Source: Virgibacillus sp. AGTR
GTDB lineage: Bacteria; Bacillota; Bacilli; Bacillales; Amphibacillaceae
Reading direction: 5' to 3'
DNA: 41,979 nt
NCBI RefSeq assembly: GCF_016919725.2
Contig: NZ_JAJERH010000037.1
Location: 1 to 41,979 of the forward strand
Below the pieces are notes generated by a model, which had not been told where the DNA came from, searched no databases, and worked only from the letters and a program-made list of their open reading frames with translations. This document shows, in pieces, positions 7,994-15,436 of this stretch; position 1 is the first letter of the stretch, and each line of letters starts with the position of its first letter. The translations under genes were made by a program, and so were the position numbers.

Positions 7994-8488
7994 TTGACTT
8001 TGCAAAAAATAAAAGAAGCCATGGATGTATTGGTTGACCTTCACCATAAGCTGATTGAGCTTTCAGAACTAAAAACTGATCTATTAAAAAAAGGATCTTT
8101 AGAGGAACTACAGGGATTGTTAGTTAAAGAAAGGAAGCTTATTCGGAAAACGGAACAAGCAGAAGCGGACCGAATTCAGGCTGTAAATTCATGGTTTCAA
8201 GCTATGGATGTAGCCAGTGAAGATAAAACAATATCCACCATACTTGAAATTGCTAAAGATGGTCATGAGAAAAACGAGTTAGCGACAGTGACAACAGTAT
8301 TAACACAGGCGATTACGAAATTAAAACAGCTAGAGCAGCTTAATCACGCTTTAATAAATCAGTCTATGCAATTTGTACAACTATCACTGGATGTTATGAG
8401 TCCAACCATACGCAATATTAATTACGGAAATAAGAATGAAAAAAACACGGATACAGCAAAACGTTCCGTATTTGACTCGAAAGCGTAA
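7994..8488 (+). CDS. flgN: FlgN-family export chaperone (YvyG)
   Basis: This 164-residue, almost wholly helical protein matches the FlgN family. FlgN chaperones the hook-filament junction proteins FlgK and FlgL, which are the next two genes. There are no enzymatic motifs, and heptad-like segments run through about 1-140. The TTG at 7994 is preferred to the in-frame TTG at 7988, because GGGAGG (7981-7986) is then spaced 7 nt away. The 136 bp before it contain a 17-codon frame (7899 onward) with poor spacing, which is not annotated. The function is inferred from length, composition and position. Confidence 0.85.
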   Translation: MTLQKIKEAMDVLVDLHHKLIELSELKTDLLKKGSLEELQGLLVKERKLIRKTEQAEADRIQAVNSWFQAMDVASEDKTISTILEIAKDGHEKNELATVTTVLTQAITKLKQLEQLNHALINQSMQFVQLSLDVMSPTIRNINYGNKNEKNTDTAKRSVFDSKA

Positions 8489-8511
8489 ACGAATTCGTTA
8501 GGAGGTAGCAC

Positions 8512-10038
8512 ATGAGTACATTTCACGGATTAGAAATGGCAAAACAGGCACTTTTTGCTCAACAATCTGCACTTTATACAACAGGCCACAATATATCAAA
8601 TGCAAATACAGAGGGATATACAAGACAACGGGTTAATTTTGAGACCATGAACCCGTATCCTTCAGGTTCTAGAAATAGACCTCAAATACCAGGGCAAATG
8701 GGGACTGGCGTACAGGCAGGATCTGTTCAGCGTGTTCGTGATCAATTTTTAGATTATCAATACCGTGCTGAGAGTAGTAAATCTGGCTATTGGGCAGCAA
8801 GAGCAGATGCACTAAGTCGTATGGAAGGAGTTTTAAATGAGCCTTCAGATAGTGGACTCTCTCATACGATTGATCAGTTCTGGAATGGCTTACAAGATTT
8901 AGCTGTCAATCCAGATAACTCAGGTGCTAGATCAGTAGTAGCTAACCGTGGTCTTGCAGTAGCTGAGACATTCAATTATCTATCCGAATCATTATCATCG
9001 ATTCGCTCCGATTTGAAGAACCAGATTGATACATCTGTAAAAGAAACAAACGCATTATTAAGGCAAATTCATAATATTAACGAACAAATTAAAGAGCTTG
9101 AGCCACATGGTTACTTACCAAATGACTTATACGATGAAAGAGATCGTTTAATTGATGAGCTTTCTAATAAAATGAATATTAAAGTTACTTACTCCAAAAG
9201 TGGCGAAGGCTCTCCAGAAATTGCTGATGGTATGGCAACGATAGAAGTTGTAAATGAAAAAGGGGAACCATTTAACCCAAGTGTTGTGTTAGTCAATGGT
9301 CAAACTGGTCAAGAGCAAGTAAATGAAATAGAGGTAACATATGGTAATGATTCTTATGCTGCCGTGAGTGGAATTTCAGTCAATGGTCAGCAATTAGATG
9401 TAATGAATACGAATGGCTCACTAAAAGGATTCATAGATTCATATGGTCATGATTTTGATGGTGATGGGGATGTAACTGGTACATATACCGACATGCTAGC
9501 TGATCTTGATAAACTAGCTAATACGTTAAAAGAAGAATTTAATAAGGTTCACCATAACGGAAAAGCGCTTGATGGGTCTGATGGAATTGACTTCTTTGTG
9601 TTTAAAGATGGAAAAGATGGAGCGGCAGGAATTACGGTCAATAAAGACATTTTGGATGACCCAGATTTAATTGCTGCAAGTACAAATGATACGGATGGAG
9701 AAGGTGCAAATGCACTGAATTTAGCTGAAGTATTTAATAATAAGAATTTGAATGGAAACCCATTGGGAGAGAGTACTTCGATCAACAGTTTCTATCAGTC
9801 ATTAATTGGCGAAATGGGTGTTAAAGCTCAAGAGGCAAATCGAATGACGAACAACACAGCCATTCTTCGTTCCCAAGTGGAAGATCAACGTATGGCGGTG
9901 AGTAGTGTTTCGTTAGATGAAGAAATGTCAAATATGATTAGGTTTCAGCACGCTTATAATGCTGCAGCAAGAAGCATGACTACAATGGACGAGATGTTAG
10001 ACAAAATCATAAATAGTATGGGACTTGTTGGAAGGTAG
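8512..10038 (+). CDS. flgK: Flagellar hook-associated protein 1 FlgK
   Basis: FlgK forms the first hook-filament junction ring and is secreted by the flagellar export apparatus. The 508-residue product (507 in B. subtilis) has the N-terminal flagellar rod signature NISNANTEGYTRQR (27-40) and the C-terminal helical motif EEMSNMIRFQHAYNAAARSM near 470-490. Both ends form the D0/D1 coiled-coil core. The middle is acidic and Gly/Asp-rich (HDFDGDGDVTGTY), as expected for the exposed domain. The ATG follows TTAGGAGGTAG, 23 bp after flgN, and flgL starts 9 bp after its stop, so the three are clearly one operon. Confidence 0.96.
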   Translation: MSTFHGLEMAKQALFAQQSALYTTGHNISNANTEGYTRQRVNFETMNPYPSGSRNRPQIPGQMGTGVQAGSVQRVRDQFLDYQYRAESSKSGYWAARADALSRMEGVLNEPSDSGLSHTIDQFWNGLQDLAVNPDNSGARSVVANRGLAVAETFNYLSESLSSIRSDLKNQIDTSVKETNALLRQIHNINEQIKELEPHGYLPNDLYDERDRLIDELSNKMNIKVTYSKSGEGSPEIADGMATIEVVNEKGEPFNPSVVLVNGQTGQEQVNEIEVTYGNDSYAAVSGISVNGQQLDVMNTNGSLKGFIDSYGHDFDGDGDVTGTYTDMLADLDKLANTLKEEFNKVHHNGKALDGSDGIDFFVFKDGKDGAAGITVNKDILDDPDLIAASTNDTDGEGANALNLAEVFNNKNLNGNPLGESTSINSFYQSLIGEMGVKAQEANRMTNNTAILRSQVEDQRMAVSSVSLDEEMSNMIRFQHAYNAAARSMTTMDEMLDKIINSMGLVGR

Positions 10039-10047
10039 GGGAAAATA

Positions 10048-10917
10048 ATGCGAATTACGCAAAGTATGCTTTCAAATAATATGCTCCGTAATTTATCAAA
10101 TAGCTATACGAAGCTTGACCAATATATGGATCAGGTAAGTACAGGGAAAAAAATAAATCGCCCTTCTGATAATCCAGTAATAGCGATGAAAGGGATAAAT
10201 TTTCGCAGCCAAGTAAATGAAGCTGAGCAATATATGCGAAATACAGGTGAAGTTCATAACTGGATGGACAATTCTGATGCTGCTTTAGATAAAGCAACAC
10301 AAACAATGCAAAAGTTAAGAGAATTAGCTGTTCAGGCTAGCACTGGTACTTACGATGAAGAAGAACGAGAAAATATAAAAAAAGAGGCTGAACAGTTAAA
10401 GGAACATTTAATTAATATAGCCAATACGCAAGTAAATGGGAAGTATATATTTAACGGTACGAATACAACAGAGCCCCCATACGACGCAACAAATGGATTT
10501 AATGCTAATACGGATCCAATAAAAATACCGGTTGCAGCTGGTACTGAACTTCAAGCAAACGTAAATGGAGAAGAAGTATTTGGTAACGAACTTTTTGATA
10601 AAATAGATACCTTCATAGAAAATCTTGGGAACGATAACCAAGCTGGTATTGGAGCAAGTATTGAAGATCTTGATACTGGTATTAATCAAATAGTTAACGC
10701 CCGTGCAGATTTAGGTGCAAGGATGAATCGCTTGGAGCTTGTTGAAAATCGACTAAGTGAACAAGAGATCATTGCAAAGAAAACAATGGCTGAAAATGAA
10801 AGTGTAGATTATGAAGAGGCAATAACCAATTTAATTACACAGGAAAGCTTACATCGTGCAGCATTGTCTGCAGGTTCAAGAATTATTCAGCCTTCACTTA
10901 TTGATTTTCTTCGTTAA
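10048..10917 (+). CDS. flgL: Flagellar hook-associated protein 3 FlgL
   Basis: FlgL is the second junction protein and seats the filament on FlgK. The 289-residue sequence is flagellin-like at both ends: MRITQSMLSNNMLRNLSNSY at the N-terminus with QVSTGKKINRPSDNPV, and a C-terminal coiled coil from NARADLGARMNRLELVENR to the end. No signal peptide is present; export is by the flagellar type III system. The ribosome site GGAAGGTAGGGG lies in the flgK stop region. A hairpin with a short T-run follows, which may reduce read-through to yviE. It must not be confused with flagellin itself: the product has the FlgL middle region and lies next to flgK. Confidence 0.94.
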   Translation: MRITQSMLSNNMLRNLSNSYTKLDQYMDQVSTGKKINRPSDNPVIAMKGINFRSQVNEAEQYMRNTGEVHNWMDNSDAALDKATQTMQKLRELAVQASTGTYDEEERENIKKEAEQLKEHLINIANTQVNGKYIFNGTNTTEPPYDATNGFNANTDPIKIPVAAGTELQANVNGEEVFGNELFDKIDTFIENLGNDNQAGIGASIEDLDTGINQIVNARADLGARMNRLELVENRLSEQEIIAKKTMAENESVDYEEAITNLITQESLHRAALSAGSRIIQPSLIDFLR

Positions 10918-10926
10918 CATTTTATA

Positions 10927-10957
10927 AGCCCTGCCCCTTTTGGGTGACAGGGCTTTT
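10927..10957 (+). terminator. Hairpin terminator after flgL (weak)
   Basis: AGCCCTG (10927-10933) pairs with CAGGGCT (10948-10954), followed by only four T residues. It may act as a partial terminator or as an RNA end-stabilising stem inside the flagellar operon. Confidence 0.6.
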
Positions 10958-10984
10958 GTACATAATGAAAGGAAGTAGTTAGTA

Positions 10985-11548
10985 ATGAAATTTCCTCAGC
11001 TACGCATGCATTCACAAATGGCTAAAATTCAAATCGAACAGATTCCTGGCGATCAAACTATTCGACAGCCGAAAGCAGATTTGTCAATACAACAGCCAAG
11101 AGCAGAAGTTACCATTACAAAGACTCCTTCCAAGCTGGAAATTGACCAAACTAAAGCTTTTGCTGATATGAACCGTATGTCTATTATAAAAAGGAATGAG
11201 CAATTCGCCGAAAAAGGAAAAAGCGCAGTTCTGGAAGGAATGGGACGACGTGCTCAGCAGGGAACGGAATTAATGAAGATAGAACGTGACGGGGATTCCA
11301 TAGTTAATCAAGCTGTACAAAATTCACAATCACCACAAAAATCTTTAGGGATAGCCTTTATTCCTTCCCTTTTTTCTGTAAAAGTCAATTATCAACCATC
11401 AAAGGTACATATTGATGTAAAAACCAATAAACCGATCATTGAAGCAAAACAGAATAAAGTGGAGCACCACTATAAACAGGGAGAAGTAGCGGTAAGTATG
11501 AAGCAGTACCAGGATTTAACCATTGAAGTTGTTAATCTTTATGCTTAG
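10985..11548 (+). CDS. yviE: YviE (DUF6470) flagellar operon protein
   Basis: The 187-residue protein matches B. subtilis YviE by position (between flgL and fliW) and by composition: a run of short repeated beta-like units rich in I/V/Q/P near the N-terminus (IRQPKADLSIQQPRAEVTI) and again near residues 125-180. No catalytic motif, signal peptide or membrane segment is seen. The function is unknown. The ATG at 10985 follows GAAAGGAAG. fliW begins 15 bp after the stop, which ties it to the fliW-csrA unit. Confidence 0.85.
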   Translation: MKFPQLRMHSQMAKIQIEQIPGDQTIRQPKADLSIQQPRAEVTITKTPSKLEIDQTKAFADMNRMSIIKRNEQFAEKGKSAVLEGMGRRAQQGTELMKIERDGDSIVNQAVQNSQSPQKSLGIAFIPSLFSVKVNYQPSKVHIDVKTNKPIIEAKQNKVEHHYKQGEVAVSMKQYQDLTIEVVNLYA

Positions 11549-11563
11549 GAGAGGGGAAGTAAT

Positions 11564-12013
11564 ATGCGTATTGAAACGAAGTACTTTGGAGAGGTAGCTA
11601 TAGAATCAACAAGTGTTCTTGACTTTCCATCAGGAATACCAGGATTTAATCATGAAACACAATTTGTTTTGCTTGATTTTCCCGATAATCCATTATTTCA
11701 AATTCTTCAGTCTACTACTAGTAAAGAAACTGCTTTTATTGTAGTAAACCCTTATCATCTTTATGAAGAATATACGTTGAATTTGGATGAAAGTATAATA
11801 GAGATACTTCAATTATCTAGTGAAGAGGAAGTAGTTGTCCTTTCGATTGTTACATTAAAAGCACCTTTTACTTCTAGTACCATTAATTTAAAAGCACCAA
11901 TCATTATAAATTCTGTTAAGAATAAAGGAAAGCAATTAATTATAAATACAGATGAATATCCGACAAGAGCACCGATTTCACCAAAGCACTCTTCGAAAGT
12001 GAAAGGGGAATAA
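11564..12013 (+). CDS. fliW: Flagellar assembly factor FliW
   Basis: FliW binds flagellin and, when free, binds the translational repressor CsrA and blocks it, so that flagellin synthesis follows filament assembly. The 149-residue product has the family beginning with Y-F-G-E-V, the motif FPSGIPGFNHETQFVLLD (about 22-39), and the central FQILQS. The ATG follows AGGAGAGGGGAAG. csrA starts 3 bp after its stop, giving stoichiometric co-expression. Its protein partner flagellin is not encoded in this window, so the FliW-CsrA-flagellin switch must involve a hag gene elsewhere. Confidence 0.93.
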   Translation: MRIETKYFGEVAIESTSVLDFPSGIPGFNHETQFVLLDFPDNPLFQILQSTTSKETAFIVVNPYHLYEEYTLNLDESIIEILQLSSEEEVVVLSIVTLKAPFTSSTINLKAPIIINSVKNKGKQLIINTDEYPTRAPISPKHSSKVKGE

Positions 12014-12016
12014 AAG

Positions 12017-12235
12017 ATGCTTGTATTAACTCGCAAAGTAAATGAGTCCATCCAAATAGGGGAAGATATTGAAGTTAAACTACTCGCTGTTGATGGAGAT
12101 CAAATAAAAATTGGAATTGGTGCTCCAAAATCAATCGATATTTATCGCAAAGAGCTTTATTTAGACATAAAAGAAGAAAATAATCAGGCTGCTAACATCT
12201 CTAATGAGTTAGTACAATTATTAAAAAATAAGTAG
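12017..12235 (+). CDS. csrA: Translational repressor CsrA
   Basis: This small dimeric RNA-binding protein represses flagellin translation by binding GGA sites in the leader. The 72-residue product carries the canonical MLVLTRK start (R6) and [14 protein letters not shown] (R44), the two conserved RNA-contacting regions. Length compares with 74 in B. subtilis. The ATG follows AAAGGGGAAT at the fliW stop. In B. subtilis the gene after csrA is hag; here the next gene is flaG, 71 bp further, with a SigD-like promoter in the gap. A free-standing CsrA leader target is not seen in this gap. Confidence 0.95.
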   Translation: MLVLTRKVNESIQIGEDIEVKLLAVDGDQIKIGIGAPKSIDIYRKELYLDIKEENNQAANISNELVQLLKNK

Positions 12236-12250
12236 TTGTTTCACTCTATT

Positions 12251-12277
12251 TAATAAATTTTGCTAATGTACCGATAT
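12251..12277 (+). promoter_or_regulatory. SigD-type promoter upstream of flaG-fliD
   Basis: TAAT (12251-12254), a 15-nt spacer and ACCGATAT (12270-12277) match the flgM promoter at its -10 exactly and SigD spacing. The -35 departs from TAAA by one base; an alternative TAAA at 12254 would leave only 12 nt of spacer. It would drive flaG-fliD-fliS-fliT. Confidence 0.7.
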
Positions 12278-12306
12278 AAAAAGAAAAGAAAAGGGTTGGA
12301 AGTAAT

Positions 12307-12669
12307 ATGGGTATGCGGTTAGATCAAATAGTGACCGGATCACATCCACGGCTTCATGATCAGAGTAACAACCAAGTAAGAATGTCGGAAAGATCCGAAG
12401 GTAACAAAGGGTACAGCTCACAACAAAATCAAACAGAGGAAGTAATAGGTAAGCAATTAGAGACAGCTATTTCTAAGCTGAATAACTTCATTGAGCCATT
12501 GCGAACAGATTTACGATTTAAGTACCATGAAAAATTAAATGAGTACTATGTCACTGTTGTGAATCCATTAACAGATGAAATTATAAAAGAGATACCTCCT
12601 AAGAAGATGCTAGATATGTATGCTGAAATGGCTGAATTCATGGGAATATTAATCGATGAGAAAATATAG
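12307..12669 (+). CDS. flaG: FlaG family protein (YvyC)
   Basis: The 120-residue protein contains a C-terminal FlaG domain (about 50-120: LNNFIEPLRTDLRFKYHEKL, then YYVTVVNPLTDEIIKEIPP). FlaG proteins occur next to fliD in many bacteria; their loss alters filament length, but a precise mechanism is not settled. The N-terminal 45 residues are polar, low in complexity and probably disordered. The ATG at 12307 is preceded by GGGTTGGAAG; an ATG two codons on is also possible. A SigD-like promoter lies 30 bp before the start. fliD starts 26 bp downstream. Confidence 0.9.
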   Translation: MGMRLDQIVTGSHPRLHDQSNNQVRMSERSEGNKGYSSQQNQTEEVIGKQLETAISKLNNFIEPLRTDLRFKYHEKLNEYYVTVVNPLTDEIIKEIPPKKMLDMYAEMAEFMGILIDEKI

Positions 12670-12695
12670 GACATATTTTAAAAGGAGAGATAATC

Positions 12696-14174
12696 ATGCG
12701 TATTGGCGGATTGGCTAGTGGAATGGATATTGATTCACTCGTAAACAAACTAATGAGTGCTGAACGAATACCATTAGATAAAATGGAACAAGAAAGAACG
12801 ACGCTTGAATGGAAAAGAGATGCATTTCGAGAAATTAATAAGAAATTAACCGAGCTTGATAACCTCATGTACGATATGAAAATGAGTTATACGTATAATT
12901 CGAAATCAGTAAGCTCATCGATAGACGATGCCGTTACAGCAACAGCTACACCGAGTACATCTAATGGAACTTATCAAGTCAAAGTAAGTCAGTTGGCTAG
13001 CTCTGCAATTAATGTAAGTTCAGGAGAACTTGCGATTGATCCAACAGAGGAATTAGACGCTTCCTATCATGGAACCAAGGTTGAATTTTCCACATTTGAT
13101 GAAAATGGTGATGAACAGAAGTACTCCTATACGATAAAGGAAGGAGATACACTGAATGATGTACTGAAGCGTATATCGAATGATGATAATAATGTTCGAA
13201 TGTTTTATGACAATCAATCGAATAAAGTGATTATGGAGACAACTAGAACAGGTGATTACAATCAAGGAACAGCCCCTGATGGTGCTGAGATTCAATTTGC
13301 TAATGGATCATTTTTACAATCTGTACTAAAAATGGATGTAGCGAATGAAAAAGGCGGAGAAAATGCTAAGTTTGAGTATAATAACAGTGGATTAGTAATG
13401 GAATCTAAAACCAATTCTTATTCTTTGAACGGAATTGACTTTGAATTTAAAAATACTACGGATGGTAAAAACGCTAAATTAACTGTCACCAATGACGTAG
13501 AAGCTTCCTATGAAGCTATTATGAAGTTTGTAGATAAATACAATGAAGTGGTCGAGGCGCTAAATTCTTCTCAACAAGAGGAAAAATTCAGAGATTACCA
13601 ACCGTTAACAGATGAACAAAAGAAAGAAATGTCTGATAAAGAAATCGAACTGTGGGAAGAACGAGCAAAAAGTGGATTGCTTCGTGGAGAATCTACTATT
13701 TCAGGAGGATTATTTAATTTAAGGCAGAGCTGGTACTCCAAGGTTGAAACAGGCGGAGAATATACTTCTTTGACACAAATAGGAATTGAAACATCCAAGA
13801 ATTACTTAGATGGTGGTAAGCTAGTCGTAGACCCAAAAGAATTGAGGAAAGCACTTCAAGATAATCCAGCAGATGTGAAAAAGCTATTTACTAACAACGA
13901 TGAAGGTGCATCACGTGGATTGGTAAATCGTTTAGAAGATGCATTAAGTTCAACAATGTCTAAGATTGGTGAAAAAGCTGGTGGCGGTACAGATACATTA
14001 GAAAACTATACATTAGGAAAAAGAATGAAAGATCTGGATAAAAGAATATCAGCTTTTGAGGATCGTTTGGTTAAAGTAGAAACACGTTACTGGAATCAAT
14101 TCACAGCTATGGAAAAGGCAATTTCACGGATGAATCAGCAGTCAGCACAGCTAATGTCGCAGTTTGGCGCTTAA
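12696..14174 (+). CDS. fliD: Flagellar filament capping protein FliD
   Basis: FliD forms the cap at the filament tip and guides flagellin folding. The 492-residue product is near the 498 of B. subtilis. The N-terminal FliD_N domain begins MRIGGLASGMDIDSLVNKLM with a heptad helix to about residue 60. The FliD_C domain covers the C-terminal half and ends SRMNQQSAQLMSQFGA. The central acidic domain is variable. Export is by the flagellar apparatus, so no signal peptide is expected or seen. The ATG follows AAAAGGAGAG. fliS, encoding the flagellin chaperone, follows after 30 bp. Confidence 0.96.
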   Translation: MRIGGLASGMDIDSLVNKLMSAERIPLDKMEQERTTLEWKRDAFREINKKLTELDNLMYDMKMSYTYNSKSVSSSIDDAVTATATPSTSNGTYQVKVSQLASSAINVSSGELAIDPTEELDASYHGTKVEFSTFDENGDEQKYSYTIKEGDTLNDVLKRISNDDNNVRMFYDNQSNKVIMETTRTGDYNQGTAPDGAEIQFANGSFLQSVLKMDVANEKGGENAKFEYNNSGLVMESKTNSYSLNGIDFEFKNTTDGKNAKLTVTNDVEASYEAIMKFVDKYNEVVEALNSSQQEEKFRDYQPLTDEQKKEMSDKEIELWEERAKSGLLRGESTISGGLFNLRQSWYSKVETGGEYTSLTQIGIETSKNYLDGGKLVVDPKELRKALQDNPADVKKLFTNNDEGASRGLVNRLEDALSSTMSKIGEKAGGGTDTLENYTLGKRMKDLDKRISAFEDRLVKVETRYWNQFTAMEKAISRMNQQSAQLMSQFGA

Positions 14175-14204
14175 ATGTAAAATGTAAGTTAAGGAGTGAA
14201 CCAA

Positions 14205-14606
14205 ATGTCACCGAATAAGCAACATCAAGCATATAAAAATAATGCTGTCAATACAGCCTCTGGTGCGGAACTAACTTTAATGTTATACAATGGATGTATT
14301 AAATTTATAAAACAAGCAATGAAGGATTTGGATTGTAAAAACTATGAAGCCAAAAATACGAATATACAAAAGGCACAAAAAATAATTCAAGAATTAATGA
14401 TCACTTTGGATCCAAAAATTGAAATATCTAATCAATTCTTGCCACTTTATGAGTATATGTTATTTCAGTTAAAGGAAGCGAATATAAAAAATGATACATC
14501 CTTATTAGAAGAAGTACTTGGTTATACTATCGAATTCCGAGATACATGGAAACAAGTTATATTAGAGACGCGCAAAAAACAATATGCACAAGGTGCTCAT
14601 GTCTAA
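14205..14606 (+). CDS. fliS: Flagellin export chaperone FliS
   Basis: FliS is a four-helix chaperone that caps the flagellin C-terminus before export. The 133-residue protein (133 in B. subtilis) has the conserved AYKNNAVNTASGAELTLML and YNGCIKFIKQA near residues 10-42, and ANIKNDTSLLEEV (about 92-104). The ATG at 14205 is chosen because AAGGAG (14191-14195) is then correctly spaced; an in-frame GTG at 14196 overlaps that site. Its stop TAA overlaps the ATG of the next gene (TAATG), which implies coupled translation. Its presence implies a flagellin gene elsewhere. Confidence 0.95.
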   Translation: MSPNKQHQAYKNNAVNTASGAELTLMLYNGCIKFIKQAMKDLDCKNYEAKNTNIQKAQKIIQELMITLDPKIEISNQFLPLYEYMLFQLKEANIKNDTSLLEEVLGYTIEFRDTWKQVILETRKKQYAQGAHV

Positions 14607-14959
14607 TGAATCGATTAACTCCTTTATATGAAACTACAATAAAACTAAAAGAATTATTAGAGCAAAAAATCGATGCAAAGGATCGTGAATCTGTCATATC
14701 ACAAATAAATTCCCTGATTGAAAAAAGGGGAGAACAGATGAAAGCATTGACTCCACCCTATTCAGATATGGAGAAGGAAACGGGACGAGCATTAGTGGAT
14801 TTAAATGATGGGATTCAACATAAGATGCAGCAACTATTTCATGAATTAAAGCTAGAAATGAAGCAAATAAAGAAACAAAAACAATCCAATAGAAAGTATA
14901 GTGATCCGTATAAAAATGTTCAGTCCAAAGATGGTATGTTTTTGGATAGTAAAAATTAA
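14606..14959 (+). CDS. fliT: FliT-family flagellar chaperone
   Basis: The 117-residue helical protein matches Bacillus FliT (113 residues) in length, position after fliS, the segment KRGEQMKALTPPYSD with ETGRALVDLN, and the C-terminal YSDPYKNVQSKDGMFLDS. FliT is a chaperone for FliD in the family. The start is the ATG overlapping the fliS stop by one base; the longer in-frame reading from 14546 lies inside fliS and has no ribosome site. It is the last gene of the flagellar run, and a repeat and a strong terminator follow. Confidence 0.88.
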   Translation: MNRLTPLYETTIKLKELLEQKIDAKDRESVISQINSLIEKRGEQMKALTPPYSDMEKETGRALVDLNDGIQHKMQQLFHELKLEMKQIKKQKQSNRKYSDPYKNVQSKDGMFLDSKN

Positions 14960-14969
14960 GTATATTTTC

Positions 14970-15172
14970 CCCGCATATAACTGGCAGTAAGCCCCTACCT
15001 CAAGCAATGAAGAAAAACCAATATGGTGAAGTGAGGGATCAACTGCCAGTAAATGTCCGATTGGTTCGGGCCTACATGGAAGTAGGTCACAAAGGCGTTG
15101 CCACAGGACGTGGCGAATGAAGCCTTTGTACGTATTTCTTTCAGTAAAAAGCGGATGGAAGCTTCACTTTAT
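14970..15172 (+). repeat. Structured pseudoknot repeat (family P), copy 3, enlarged
   Basis: The third copy is about 203 bp. It keeps CGCATATAACTGGCAGTAAG, the outer stem ACTGGCAGT/ACTGCCAGT (14980-14988 with 15042-15050), the pseudoknot AACCAAT/ATTGGTT (15016-15022 with 15060-15066) and the end GCTTCACTTTAT. The inner stem is weaker. Between pseudoknot and end it has about 60 extra bases with three hairpins: CCTAC/GTAGG, ACAAAGGC/GCCTTTGT and, nested in the latter, GCCAC/GTGGC. The simple terminal hairpin of copy 1 is reduced to GCGGATGG. Confidence 0.75.
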
Positions 15173-15187
15173 AGAATAGTGAATAGG

Positions 15188-15230
15188 AAAAAGAGAAAAT
15201 TTCTACAACTGTAGTTATTTTCTCTTTTTA
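15188..15230 (+). terminator. Strong terminator closing the flagellar operon
   Basis: A 13-bp perfect stem AAAAAGAGAAAAT/ATTTTCTCTTTTT (15188-15200 and 15217-15229) has an inner CTAC/GTAG extension. The U-rich 3' arm serves as the T-run, and the A-rich 5' arm makes it bidirectional. Confidence 0.8.
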
Positions 15231-15369
15231 AGATTTATTTACATTTCTAACTATGTTGAGAAATAAGTATGAAGTAGTTGTAAATTTTTTAAGGAAATTG
15301 TAAACCGTCAATTCTAGCAATAGCAAGGCATAGACCAATATTCCCCCTGTTTTATTTGCTGTTTGAATA

Positions 15370-15406
15370 GTTTAGAAAGGAATTTCCTTGGGAAACGTTG
15401 TATAAT
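15370..15406 (+). promoter_or_regulatory. Overlapping SigB-like and SigH-like promoter of hpf
   Basis: GTTTAG (15370-15375), 14 nt, then GGGAAA (15390-15395) fits the SigB consensus GTTTAA-N12-15-GGGWAW at 11 of 12 positions. Nested with it, AAAGGAATT (15376-15384), 12 nt, then GTTGTATAA (15397-15405) fits the SigH consensus RNAGGAWWW / RNNGAATWW with one mismatch. A TATAAT lies at 15401-15406. B. subtilis yvyD is known to be under SigB and SigH. Confidence 0.6.
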
Positions 15407-15436
15407 ATATATATAAGCTGAAAGGAGGACACTTTA

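Noticed and set aside
10048-10917. flgL as the missing flagellin gene
   Set aside because: The flagellin-like ends are shared by FlgL, and the middle region, length and position after flgK identify it as FlgL.
3575-15172. A CRISPR array made of the three family P repeats
   Set aside because: The copies are kilobases apart, separated by genes, and lack regular spacers; no cas genes are present.
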